Below, one piece after another: positions 42,762 to 51,693 of a DNA stretch of 64,000 bases. Every line of letters begins with the position of its first letter. Positions within the stretch are counted from its first letter, which is position 1. The position numbers and the translations under genes are program-made. Origin of the DNA: JAGTVG01 sp942491935 (lineage in GTDB: Bacteria > Bacteroidota > Bacteroidia > Cytophagales > Cyclobacteriaceae); NCBI GenBank assembly GCA_942491935.1, contig CALOCZ010000064.1, positions 186,001-250,000 on the forward strand, read 5' to 3'. The notes below the pieces were generated by a model. It was not told the origin of the DNA. It did no database searches and saw only the letters and a program-made list of their open reading frames with translations.

Positions 42762-43634
42762 ATGAAAGTACGTGAAGTAAGGTTATTTAAATCCCCAGAT
42801 CAATCATTTATTTTTTTTCATGACACTAGCTCATTTACGACCTGGCATCATCATCCGGAATATGAGTTGGTATTTATAAAAAAAGGAAAAGGAATAAGAT
42901 TGGTCGGTGATCATATTGAAAGGTTTAAAGAAAATGACCTGGTGTTTCTGGGTTCGTATCTTCCACACGAGTGGAGATGTGATCCTGAATACTATTCACC
43001 AGAAGGAGAATTCCTGGGAGAATGTATCGTAATACATTTTCTAAATGATTCTTTCGGACAGGGATTTTTTGATCTGCCGGAGAACAAAGGTTTGAATCAT
43101 TTTCTTTCAACAGCCACTCAAGGATGCAGGTTATATGGGGATACAAAGAAAAAAATAATTCCACTAATGGAAGATATGTTAGATAAAAATGAGGTTGAAA
43201 GATTTTTTATACTTTTCTCAATTTTCGAAATTTTGGCCTTGTCTGATAACTACAGGCTCCTCTCGAGCCCAGCATTCCATATCCCTTATAAGACCGATGA
43301 TGACGATCCTATGAAAAACGTAATACAATTCATTCACCAGAATTTTCAGAAGGAAATAAAAGTGAATGAATTGCAGGAGATATCAAATATGTCAAATACT
43401 ACTTTTTTTACATCTTTTAAGAAAAGGTATAGAATGACTTTTAAGAAATACCTTCAGCACATTAGAATTGGATATGCCTGTCGGTTATTACTTGATGGAT
43501 CATTTAACATTTCACAGATTGGTTATGAATCCGGTTTCAATAATTTATCGAATTTCAACAGACATTTCAAGTCAATAAAAGGTTGCACTCCAAAAGAATA
43601 CAAAAAACAACATAATGGCCAGCGAGCCTCTTAA
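42762..43634 (+). CDS. AraC-family transcriptional regulator
   Basis: This 290-residue protein has an N-terminal cupin-like sensing domain (TTWHHHPEYELVFIKKGKG at 27-45, then LVFLGSYLPHEW). The C-terminal double HTH has VNELQEISNMSNTTFFTSFKKR at about 200-221 and ISQIGYESGFNNLSNFNRHFK at about 250-270. It is the only DNA-binding regulator I recognise in 64 kb. It is plus-strand, divergent from the ceramidase-like gene at 41187 and convergent with that at 43659 (gap 24 bp). The cupin suggests sensing of a sugar-like ligand. Control of the ceramidase-like genes or the wider island is inference. Confidence 0.9.
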   Translation: MKVREVRLFKSPDQSFIFFHDTSSFTTWHHHPEYELVFIKKGKGIRLVGDHIERFKENDLVFLGSYLPHEWRCDPEYYSPEGEFLGECIVIHFLNDSFGQGFFDLPENKGLNHFLSTATQGCRLYGDTKKKIIPLMEDMLDKNEVERFFILFSIFEILALSDNYRLLSSPAFHIPYKTDDDDPMKNVIQFIHQNFQKEIKVNELQEISNMSNTTFFTSFKKRYRMTFKKYLQHIRIGYACRLLLDGSFNISQIGYESGFNNLSNFNRHFKSIKGCTPKEYKKQHNGQRAS

Positions 43635-43658
43635 ATCAAATTACGAGAGATTTATCTC

Positions 43659-45128
43659 TTAAATACACCATTGTTTTTTAAGGTTGCTCATTAACTCCAG
43701 TGCTGCATCAGCAAGTCTTTCCCCTTCTCCCGGACGTATTTTAGCAACGACAGCTTCATAATGTCCTTCTTCAAATATTTTAATTGTAGGAATGTATCCA
43801 AACCAGTCATTGGATAACTGAACGATCATTGTATTCTTATATGGGGATTTCTCTTTAATATACAATCCCAACTCAACTGAGATCTCACTGGGCAATCCAA
43901 CAAGAACCGTCTCCGGATCAAATTGAAATGCCTGTACAAAAGCCTGAACCGGTCCGCCTTCATGGCGGTCATATATTGATGCAACCTTCCCTGCATATAC
44001 CACATCGAGGAAATGGAGATCAACTCTTTCCGGGGAGTGCCATATTTCTCTTTGCTCTTCAATTTCTTCTTCCGAATAATCCTGTAATACCAGAGGGACT
44101 ATCTTTGATAAAACCTTTAACTCGGGGAAAATGGCTTTTCCTTTATCAGCAAGATTCCCGAGAATAGATCCGGCCAGTTTATCACCAACTACCTTTGCCC
44201 AGTCATGTCCTGTTTGTTTTTTATCAGTACTTACATCTATATGGTTCACTTCACAGCAAGGTGGTTGCATAAAATGGGTAAATAGATCAGGAGAGATCTT
44301 GGTTTTCAGTTTTTCTGATATGTAATATGGATAATCCGCTCCATAATTAGCATCATCCAGAATAGCCAGGTGCAAGGCATAACCTGTTAATATTGCTGAA
44401 GGTACTTCGGGATTTTCCTGATAAATGGAAAGAACAGGCAGACTCTCATCAACAGGACCCAGAGGTTCAAGTATCTGAGGATTTAATTTACCGGGATTCC
44501 AACCTATACTTCCGTCTTTCATCTTGAACCTTCTGTTGAAAGCGATTCCTGTACATTTTCCTGAAGTAAAATTGAGTTCAGAAGGTTGAGAAACTTTTTG
44601 GGCTAATAAAATGGCTTCAGCAATCTTATCAATTAAGAAAGTATTATAATCGAAAGGTTCCGCCGGATCTTTGCCATATTGACTTATGGCCTGCTGATGA
44701 AATACATCTCTAAATTCCCCATAATAATCAGGGCCATTATGTGTTTCGCTTCCGTGTATCAGCACATGATCGGGCAGTAGTCCCACGGCTCCAACCTTTT
44801 GGCGGACAGCATCACAAACCTCTGGAAATACCATAGCCAGGTCACATCCGGCAATGGCAAATTTTTCATTTCCCTGTTCAAATACGAATGCCCGTACAAA
44901 CAGAGAATCATGAACTCCTTCTGCCAACCGCTCCTCAAACGTTCCGCATAAGCGCATGCCAACGGGTGGTGTAATGTTTTTGCAGGCAAAACCAACTTTT
45001 AGTTGCTCTGAACTGTTATCCGGACTGGCCGGATTACCCGATCCATTCTCTTTATTTCTACAACCAGTTGCATTAATCATTATGGTCAATACAATCAGTA
45101 GCGTATAAAAACTTGTGTTTCTTTTCAT
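43659..45128 (-). CDS. Neutral ceramidase-like lipoprotein
   Basis: This 489-residue protein starts MKRNTSFYTLLIVLTIMINATGC, a lipoprotein signal. The family core is kept with a substitution at the metal motif: HGSETHNGPD where the paralogues have HTH, so the first His of the pair is replaced by Glu. The later family strands are present: FKMKDGSIGWNPGKLN, PPCCEVNHIDV and LVGLPSEISVELGLYI, and the C-terminal NDWFGYIPTIKIFEEGHYE. The changed site may alter metal binding or substrate. It lies 20 bp downstream of the deacetylase-like lipoprotein gene on the same strand. Confidence 0.8.
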   Translation of the reverse strand: MKRNTSFYTLLIVLTIMINATGCRNKENGSGNPASPDNSSEQLKVGFACKNITPPVGMRLCGTFEERLAEGVHDSLFVRAFVFEQGNEKFAIAGCDLAMVFPEVCDAVRQKVGAVGLLPDHVLIHGSETHNGPDYYGEFRDVFHQQAISQYGKDPAEPFDYNTFLIDKIAEAILLAQKVSQPSELNFTSGKCTGIAFNRRFKMKDGSIGWNPGKLNPQILEPLGPVDESLPVLSIYQENPEVPSAILTGYALHLAILDDANYGADYPYYISEKLKTKISPDLFTHFMQPPCCEVNHIDVSTDKKQTGHDWAKVVGDKLAGSILGNLADKGKAIFPELKVLSKIVPLVLQDYSEEEIEEQREIWHSPERVDLHFLDVVYAGKVASIYDRHEGGPVQAFVQAFQFDPETVLVGLPSEISVELGLYIKEKSPYKNTMIVQLSNDWFGYIPTIKIFEEGHYEAVVAKIRPGEGERLADAALELMSNLKKQWCI

Positions 45129-45148
45129 CTGAATGTTCGCTAAATCAT

Positions 45149-47221
45149 TTATATTCCCCTAAGAAAAGATATCCTGTGCAGACCCAATCCTGCCGGTATT
45201 TCAATTACCTGTTTCATTTGCAGGTTTCCGTCAATGATATTCTCATCGATAGAAAGAATAACTTTTTCTTTAATACTTTTCAGAAAATGATCGGATAGTT
45301 CCAGGGTCCAGAATGAACTGCTTTCCTCAAAATGCCTGCAATAATGATCGTCATAGTATAAGGATATCCCATTCTCCCTTGGACTGGTAATTTTAGCGTG
45401 CAGATAGGCACATGTTTCATTGAAACCCATCCAATGTTTGTCTTTTCGTGATTCGATCCAGTCAAGATTGTCCCTCAGGTTTATCCTTCTTCCTCCTGCT
45501 ATTTTCGAGGAAAGAAGCTCCTCCGCCGTCATGGACAACAAGGAATCCCATTCTGCCTCCATCCGATCAGCGGGGTGACCTGTTCTAGCTGTCAAGTCCA
45601 GGTCATGACACGTAAATTGTTCAGGCATCATCATACTGAATTCAATGGTGTAATCAAATCCCACATAACATTCACGACTAACGCCAAGGCCTGCGATAGC
45701 TGCCACCCTGCCGTTATCATACCCACCCGGATAACCGATTTTCACAGATGCACCGGGCCGCACTTCCGCTGCCAGCGGAACTACTCCAAAAGATTTAGTT
45801 ATCGCATCGATCCCAGTCTTGTAAAGAAACAACAGGTCATTCGATGGGACTGGGGCATGTCCCCTCCTCACATCCACGACCTCGTTGTACCAGTCGGTTA
45901 CCGCAAGCTCCCCGTCAACAGGACTGCCCCACCAGGGACCCGGCGGGGAATCCAGGTCCCAGTTCATGTGTGACCAGGCCCGGTGAGGCTGGATCTCAAA
46001 AACACCTCTTCTCAAGCCTTCATCAAGGCCTTCCTTGGTGGAAGGATAATCCTGCCAATTACCAAAGATATCTTGAAAGGGTTCAACAGACCAAGGGGAT
46101 TCGATCATCCTGGTTTCGGGATTTGCATATCCAGGGGTGATCATCTGTACCATCATAAACCCATATTCTTCGAGTGGCTCTATAAGGTATTTGATTAATG
46201 TATCCTTTTTAGGAGTAGGGTAGTGCCATTTGAGACTCCAGGCATGTTCACTGCAACCGATATCATCCATTATAAAAATGAATCCGTTATCAAAATTGTC
46301 ATTAAACACCCCGTATCCTATAGAATAAACAAGGGCCCTTTTAAAAATGGTTCTCATGACAGGATACTTGCGGAACCAGTCCTTACCTCCTCCTATCCAG
46401 ATCACTTTTGTATCCTCATCTACATCTCTTACCACGAATTGAGGTATGGAATCGATGGTTCCCAGTACGGATACGGAATTATTAGCTTTGCATTCGATAA
46501 CATTGAATGGAGTTGAATCTTCACCTGAACTATAAGCCACCGGAGTAACACCGTTTGCGGCAGGCATACTCGTGCCAGCAATGAATTCCCGGTCAGGTAA
46601 TTTTACACCCGCCATTCCATCTGTAATAAAATGATCTCCGGAAATTACCAGTTTATCTGTTGGGCTACCAGACGGGGTTTTTCTTTCGTTCATATATTCC
46701 ACACCGGCAAGATTTGCAATTTCCTGGTTTTTAACATTATCAAAAAGTACGACAATACTGATCCCATACTCATGCACTGCCCGTTCTAGGGTTGGAAAAT
46801 GTGCAGAATAGCCCTCAAGTTCATCCGGATCCGCCATCCAGATAATACAACCATAGTTGGCTTCAGCAATCCCATTAAGGAACCGGTTGATCTGAAGCCT
46901 TTGTTCATCCAGTCGCAGAATGTCAAACGGCACGCCCCAGATCTTCAGCATTGTCACTACATCCAGAAACTCCGATCCTTCCACGCGGGTTGGATCAATG
47001 TTGTAACTCATGGGATCTTTCCACTGATCGTCAATGACAACCAATACGCGGTAGGGTTTTATCCTGATTTCAGGTAGGGCTTCGGGGGCTTTTGAATCCA
47101 TGGAGGACCACTTTTCAGATATTTCACAACCGGCAACCATGGCGGTGGCAATAAATAAGATGCTGACGAGTAATGGAAATCTTTCATAAATATATTTCAG
47201 TCGTGTGATCAGTTTCTGCAT
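45149..47221 (-). CDS. Large lipoprotein with polysaccharide-deacetylase-like features
   Basis: I use ATG 47221 (MQKLITRLKYI); the frame opens at a TTG. Residues 1-32 are a lipoprotein signal with Cys after MVAG. The first 300 residues form an alpha/beta domain of unknown type (VLVVIDDQW, IIWMADPDEL). The second half has FIFIMDDIGCSEHAW (Asp pair near 319-320) and EIQPHRAWSHMNWDL (His near 413 and 418), which resemble the metal Asp-His-His of NodB-type deacetylases (His spacing is one residue longer). It is not a close match to a family I can name with certainty. It shares a unit with a ceramidase-like gene downstream and the HGSNAT-like acyltransferase is immediately downstream in coordinate order upstream of its start. 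Deacetylation of a glycan is a hypothesis. Confidence 0.6.
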   Translation of the reverse strand: MQKLITRLKYIYERFPLLVSILFIATAMVAGCEISEKWSSMDSKAPEALPEIRIKPYRVLVVIDDQWKDPMSYNIDPTRVEGSEFLDVVTMLKIWGVPFDILRLDEQRLQINRFLNGIAEANYGCIIWMADPDELEGYSAHFPTLERAVHEYGISIVVLFDNVKNQEIANLAGVEYMNERKTPSGSPTDKLVISGDHFITDGMAGVKLPDREFIAGTSMPAANGVTPVAYSSGEDSTPFNVIECKANNSVSVLGTIDSIPQFVVRDVDEDTKVIWIGGGKDWFRKYPVMRTIFKRALVYSIGYGVFNDNFDNGFIFIMDDIGCSEHAWSLKWHYPTPKKDTLIKYLIEPLEEYGFMMVQMITPGYANPETRMIESPWSVEPFQDIFGNWQDYPSTKEGLDEGLRRGVFEIQPHRAWSHMNWDLDSPPGPWWGSPVDGELAVTDWYNEVVDVRRGHAPVPSNDLLFLYKTGIDAITKSFGVVPLAAEVRPGASVKIGYPGGYDNGRVAAIAGLGVSRECYVGFDYTIEFSMMMPEQFTCHDLDLTARTGHPADRMEAEWDSLLSMTAEELLSSKIAGGRRINLRDNLDWIESRKDKHWMGFNETCAYLHAKITSPRENGISLYYDDHYCRHFEESSSFWTLELSDHFLKSIKEKVILSIDENIIDGNLQMKQVIEIPAGLGLHRISFLRGI

Positions 47222-47276
47222 GATTACCAATTTTAATTTGTTTTAAGTCTAGTAACCTAAAGCCAACGGTCGGTCT

Positions 47277-48395
47277 TCAGATCTTTATAAAAGTTTTTTT
47301 ACGGTACATCCAATACATTATGAACCAGATGAATACAACGGCAGCCAATGCCTGAATGAAATTGCCCCATTCCCCCAGGTAGAGGGCCAATCCTCCGACG
47401 AAGACATTCCCGACTAATTTGAAATCAAATATACGGGTTGCCACGTAGACGGCAATGGCATTCGAACCGATAACAATAAATATAAAAGCCCACTTCCTGA
47501 AGCCCCATATATCGATTACAAGATAAAACATTGACAACAGTAAAAAGCTTATTCCTCCTGCATAAAGCACCATTGAACTGGTCCACAAATGATGTATGAT
47601 CGGGAACCAAATGCTCCAGATCCTACCTGCCAGAACGCAACCGACACCAATTACAGCGAGCAAAGCAAATTTTTTCAGCGGTGGGCGATCAGACTGCAAT
47701 ATATAACCTGCAAAGGCACCCAACATTACAGAACAGACAAAAGTAAGATTAGTAACAATATACGTCCAACCGAATCCTTCCTGAAAATGACCCAGTACAG
47801 CATCGTCAACATACAGGGCAAAATTCAGTTCAGGCTGATAGATACCGGCGCCATATCCGGGGATGGGTACCAACGCCATAAGGCCCCAGTATAAAAACAG
47901 AAAAAAAACAGTGATAATGATCTGCCACCGGATACTGACTTCAAGGATCAGAATTGAGCCTACCAGATAACCCATCGCAATTGCGTGAAGGGTGTCTGTC
48001 CATAGATGAATTTTGGAAATATCGAATGAAAGAAGGTGACCGGAGGATACAAGCCCCAGAATATAAAGAATGATTACTCTTTTAATAATATGACGATAGA
48101 GCTTAAGTTTGCTTTCACCTCTGCTCCTTCTACTCTTGAATGCCACTGGCATGACAACACCTACTATAAACAGAAATAGCGGCATGATCAGGTCATAAAA
48201 ACGGAATTCTCCCCAGGTATGATCAAAATGAAGTGGCATGTTCCGTAGAATGTCCAGTCCGCTGGCATCGGCGGCAGTAACCAAAAGCTCACTCCCTCCA
48301 ATGATCCAGAACATATCAAAGCCTCTCAAAGCATCTACACTTACAAGTCGTTTTCCTGAAATATCTTTTCTCTTATTAAGATTATCTATTTTCAT
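47277..48395 (-). CDS. HGSNAT-like acyltransferase (DUF5009/DUF1624 membrane protein)
   Basis: This 372-residue protein has about ten membrane helices. The N-terminal LVSVDALRGFDMFWIIGG is the characteristic motif of the heparan-alpha-glucosaminide N-acetyltransferase family, in which a His downstream takes an acetyl group across the membrane. FDHTWGEFRFYDLIMPLFLFIVG follows and carries the conserved Asp/His region. It transfers acetyl to an amino or hydroxyl group of a sugar at the periplasmic face. Its place beside N-deacylating candidates suggests an acyl-exchange function. It precedes the 45149 lipoprotein in the minus-strand unit with a 55-bp gap. Confidence 0.82.
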   Translation of the reverse strand: MKIDNLNKRKDISGKRLVSVDALRGFDMFWIIGGSELLVTAADASGLDILRNMPLHFDHTWGEFRFYDLIMPLFLFIVGVVMPVAFKSRRSRGESKLKLYRHIIKRVIILYILGLVSSGHLLSFDISKIHLWTDTLHAIAMGYLVGSILILEVSIRWQIIITVFFLFLYWGLMALVPIPGYGAGIYQPELNFALYVDDAVLGHFQEGFGWTYIVTNLTFVCSVMLGAFAGYILQSDRPPLKKFALLAVIGVGCVLAGRIWSIWFPIIHHLWTSSMVLYAGGISFLLLSMFYLVIDIWGFRKWAFIFIVIGSNAIAVYVATRIFDFKLVGNVFVGGLALYLGEWGNFIQALAAVVFIWFIMYWMYRKKTFIKI

Positions 48396-48487
48396 TTTAT
48401 TTTACCTGTCCAAAGTAATAAAAATATAGCTATGTTGAAAGGGTACAAAAAAAGCATTACTGATGCCAGGTGAAGCTCTTATCCGAA

Positions 48488-48949
48488 TTACTTATACGTA
48501 CTATTCAAAACTTCAAGACAAATCCGGTGACGGAATTCATTTACATAATCGGTAATGAGGAATTTTTTCTGAACAAGCGTTGATTCAGCATCTTTATAAA
48601 CGAGCATTTCTGAAAGCTCTACCCTGGCTCCCCGGTACTGCCGGTGCAGGACCATATCTTTCCCTGACCACTCATCCATCTCCAACAATTCAAATCCGTC
48701 AAAGTATTCACAGCATAACCCACCGAACCAGTATTGCATTGCGTCAGCGTAAATATTCCGGCTGAAAATATCGACGCCAAGGTGGAGATACAAGTCCTGC
48801 AGGGTTCGGCAGTGGCCTATCTCCTCTGGGAGCAGCTTATGGTTCTTGTGGTGTGTAAACCACTGCCAGTAATTGGGAGAATATATGAAACGAGAGGGTA
48901 GTTGTCGCGCCAGGATGCTTTCAATTTCAGACTTAGGAGTATTTTTCAA
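48488..48949 (-). pseudogene. N-terminal fragment of a uroporphyrinogen-decarboxylase-family gene
   Basis: Only 153 codons remain. SRFIYSPNYWQWFTHHKNHK, LPEEIGHCRTLQDLY and VDIFSRNIYADAMQYWFGG are the N-terminus of a uroD-like enzyme from a distinct branch (present in several Bacteroidota and Planctomycetes, from memory). The catalytic barrel of about 200 residues is missing. No remnant is visible in the 92 bp before the next gene. A deletion is more likely than a single indel. It is the fourth uroD-like gene or remnant of the window. Confidence 0.6.
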
Positions 48950-49005
48950 TGATCGAAGGGCTTTTGGGATTAATAATGTTTTAACGTTATCATTTCAGAT
49001 TGAAT

Positions 49006-51672
49006 TTATTTCAGTTCTTTTAAAATCACATTTTGAAAGGTCTCACGGGATATTTGATGGCTTGGCGCCGTTTCATCAATTTCGAGGTAATATTGACCAT
49101 CAACTCCCAGGATTGTAAGCCTGTCTTTTACACTTTTTTCAAATGTGCGGACATCGGTCAGATAATCTCTTCCTGGATCGTGCTGAGCTTCACCGAAACA
49201 ACAGTCATCCCTCCGGTTAAGGACCTGTATCTGCTTCCGGCCATCATCGTAAGCTCCCAGTATATAAAGATCATTGTAACCTGCAATATCTCGATAGAAT
49301 TGCGGAAGATACTGCTCTACATCTCCTATTGAACCGTTAGACCGGTAATACAGTGGCATTGAGCCTGCAATGGAAAAGCTGCACTTTATCCGATCATCAA
49401 CAGCAGCGATCATGTTCGTGGTCCAGCCACCACCCGACAAGCCAACCATATTCACATCAATGTAAGAATTTTCCTCCATAAGAAAATTGAGACTCACGAT
49501 TGTGGGATCAAGAAAAAACCGTAGCCCGTAGGTTGCCAAATTGTTCTCAGTTTTTAATGCTGTGTTGATAATACCGCAATGATCGAGATCACAGTCCGTT
49601 TCCGAAACATGCGGCATATATACCACCAGGACATCAAAACCTTTATCAAGCAGTCCTATGATCGTTGATTCGGTACCATAATCCACTCCGGAATCAGGAT
49701 CCTTTTTTAATGAGCACAAATGTCCGGGATTAAAAATGACCAGACGGTTGTTTCTTTTTACAGGAATAAAATGATATGCCAGATCATTAATACCTGCATA
49801 TTCCGGAAGCACAGATGGATCCAGAGGTATTTCAAGCTTAATCACTGAAGCAAGCGACGGACAGGGATTTAATGGGTTTTCGGCCCCAATTGTTTTCCGA
49901 ATATTTTTTCTTCCAGGAATTTCATCCTCCCCCCAGATTGACTTGATGATTTTTTGTCTTAGGTTTTTTACGTCAGTGGATTTAAAGATCCTGATATATC
50001 GGTCATCAATAAATTGGGGATCACAATTAATGGCTTGTGGTTCATAATGCAGAATATCAGTTGCCACGAGGTTGTTTTTTAAGTGGATGACAGAGTTGTT
50101 CTCATTTGATACGGGATCCATTGTGCTGCTGAAGTCATTCCCGGATACAGTAACAGACTCACTTGGCGATCCTGTGAAAAGAATAAAAGGTGAATCTTCC
50201 CAAAGTATACTTGAAGTAATTATCGACTTTCTTACTCCTTTAAACATCAGGACAGGCGATACACCATTTGTCCTGGCTTTGATGCCAGACAATTCCAGTC
50301 TTTCGACATCATCAAAGATCATGGCAGGCCTTGCTTCCGGCTCCATAAAGTCAAGTTCAATGGAACTGAATTCTATATTCTCCGCATGTCGAACAAAGAA
50401 TCCATAAGACGGCAGCATGCCAAACATCTGGTATTCCGGGTAGGCATCAGGCAATTCTTCAATCTTACGATCAATCAGTTCCGATGAGCCTCCTCCAGTA
50501 AAAGAAATACGGATATTCTCAAGGGTTATGTTTTTGACCGGATGATTTTCCAAACCTGTAATGGAGCATCCCGTATCGTCTACATCTTTAGCCTGTATAT
50601 TGCTAATGATCACATCAGATAACTCACCTATCCCTATCTCCATCTTTTTATCCATGTAAGGTCTTGCCCGGTTACCCAAACGGATAAATACAGGTGTACC
50701 TACCCCGTTCATTACGATATCCGATACATTTACGCCTTCCAGGATGCCCCCATCAACCATTTCCAGGACGATACCTGCCAACCGGGTATCCAATATCGTA
50801 CAATTGCCAAAGGCTATATTCCGAAATCCACCGTTGGTTTCAGTACCCAGTTTGAAGGCATTACACTCCGAACTAAGTATGCAGTTCGTTATGGTAACAT
50901 CTTTACATAGTTTGTCCAGTGTACTTTTCAGTACGATGGCATCATCCCCACTTGATATCACACAGTTGGATATCCTCACATTTTCACATGCATCAATATC
51001 GATGCCATCATTATTGAAATTCACATGGCTGATCACGGTTATCCCATCAATATTGACATTTTCACATGATAGATAATGCTGAACCCACATGGGAGAGTTG
51101 ATGATTTTAATATCCCGGATCAGAATATCTCTGCAATTAATCATCCGGATCATGAAAGGTCGCATCTTATAATGGGCCCAGTTATCCTTTTTTCTAATAT
51201 TATCATCATTAATCATCGCTTCTGTTTTAAAAAATGCACCGTTCCCGTCGATGGTTCCTGTTCCGGTTATGGAAATATCCACGAGGTCTTCCGCATATAT
51301 CAGGCTTTTATTGGTATAATTATCCGTGTAGGACCGGACTTTTGTGATGGTTACCGGGTAATCCTTCAGGTTTTTACTACCTTCAAGGACTGCTCCGGAT
51401 TCAATATGCAAGCCAACATGACTTTTCAGATATAAGGTGCCTGACACATACCGCCCGGCGGGGAAATACACGGTCCCGCCACCCGATTCGGCACAGGCAT
51501 CGATCGTGGCCTGGATGGCCTTGGTATTCAATGTTAGGCCGTCATTAATTGCGCCATAATCCTTTACGTTGAAAAAGGACGATTGGGTGAACGCGGAAAA
51601 AGGCAGTAGAATAATGAAATATGAAGCAAAAAATGCGATCAAAAGCAACAATATTCTTTGAGAAATCTTCAT
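49006..51672 (-). CDS. GH28-like beta-helix glycosidase fused to an alpha/beta-hydrolase esterase
   Basis: This 888-residue protein has a Sec signal (to about residue 30) and a right-handed parallel beta-helix at about 32-590. The GH28 hallmark strands are FNVKDYGAINDG at the N-terminus, NNDGIDIDACENV and SGDDAIVLKS. The usual GHG strand of polygalacturonase is absent (ECNAFKLGTETNGGFRNI is in its place), so pectin hydrolysis in the usual sense is not guaranteed. Residues about 600-888 are an alpha/beta hydrolase with nucleophile S746 in GLSGGGW, an Asp in GAYDDG near 809-810 and the likely His at 872 (APSHQIS). A glycosidase and an esterase on one secreted chain would remove ester groups and then the sugar. 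The gene is intact. Confidence 0.82.
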   Translation of the reverse strand: MKISQRILLLLIAFFASYFIILLPFSAFTQSSFFNVKDYGAINDGLTLNTKAIQATIDACAESGGGTVYFPAGRYVSGTLYLKSHVGLHIESGAVLEGSKNLKDYPVTITKVRSYTDNYTNKSLIYAEDLVDISITGTGTIDGNGAFFKTEAMINDDNIRKKDNWAHYKMRPFMIRMINCRDILIRDIKIINSPMWVQHYLSCENVNIDGITVISHVNFNNDGIDIDACENVRISNCVISSGDDAIVLKSTLDKLCKDVTITNCILSSECNAFKLGTETNGGFRNIAFGNCTILDTRLAGIVLEMVDGGILEGVNVSDIVMNGVGTPVFIRLGNRARPYMDKKMEIGIGELSDVIISNIQAKDVDDTGCSITGLENHPVKNITLENIRISFTGGGSSELIDRKIEELPDAYPEYQMFGMLPSYGFFVRHAENIEFSSIELDFMEPEARPAMIFDDVERLELSGIKARTNGVSPVLMFKGVRKSIITSSILWEDSPFILFTGSPSESVTVSGNDFSSTMDPVSNENNSVIHLKNNLVATDILHYEPQAINCDPQFIDDRYIRIFKSTDVKNLRQKIIKSIWGEDEIPGRKNIRKTIGAENPLNPCPSLASVIKLEIPLDPSVLPEYAGINDLAYHFIPVKRNNRLVIFNPGHLCSLKKDPDSGVDYGTESTIIGLLDKGFDVLVVYMPHVSETDCDLDHCGIINTALKTENNLATYGLRFFLDPTIVSLNFLMEENSYIDVNMVGLSGGGWTTNMIAAVDDRIKCSFSIAGSMPLYYRSNGSIGDVEQYLPQFYRDIAGYNDLYILGAYDDGRKQIQVLNRRDDCCFGEAQHDPGRDYLTDVRTFEKSVKDRLTILGVDGQYYLEIDETAPSHQISRETFQNVILKELK

Positions 51673-51693
51673 AGTCTTATTGCTGTTTTATTT

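Noticed and set aside
43646..43659. Short AGAGA/TCTCT inverted repeat between the convergent AraC and ceramidase-like genes, considered as a bidirectional terminator.
   Set aside because: The stem is only five base pairs with a four-base loop, has no GC content to stabilise it and no clear T-run, and it overlaps a stop codon.
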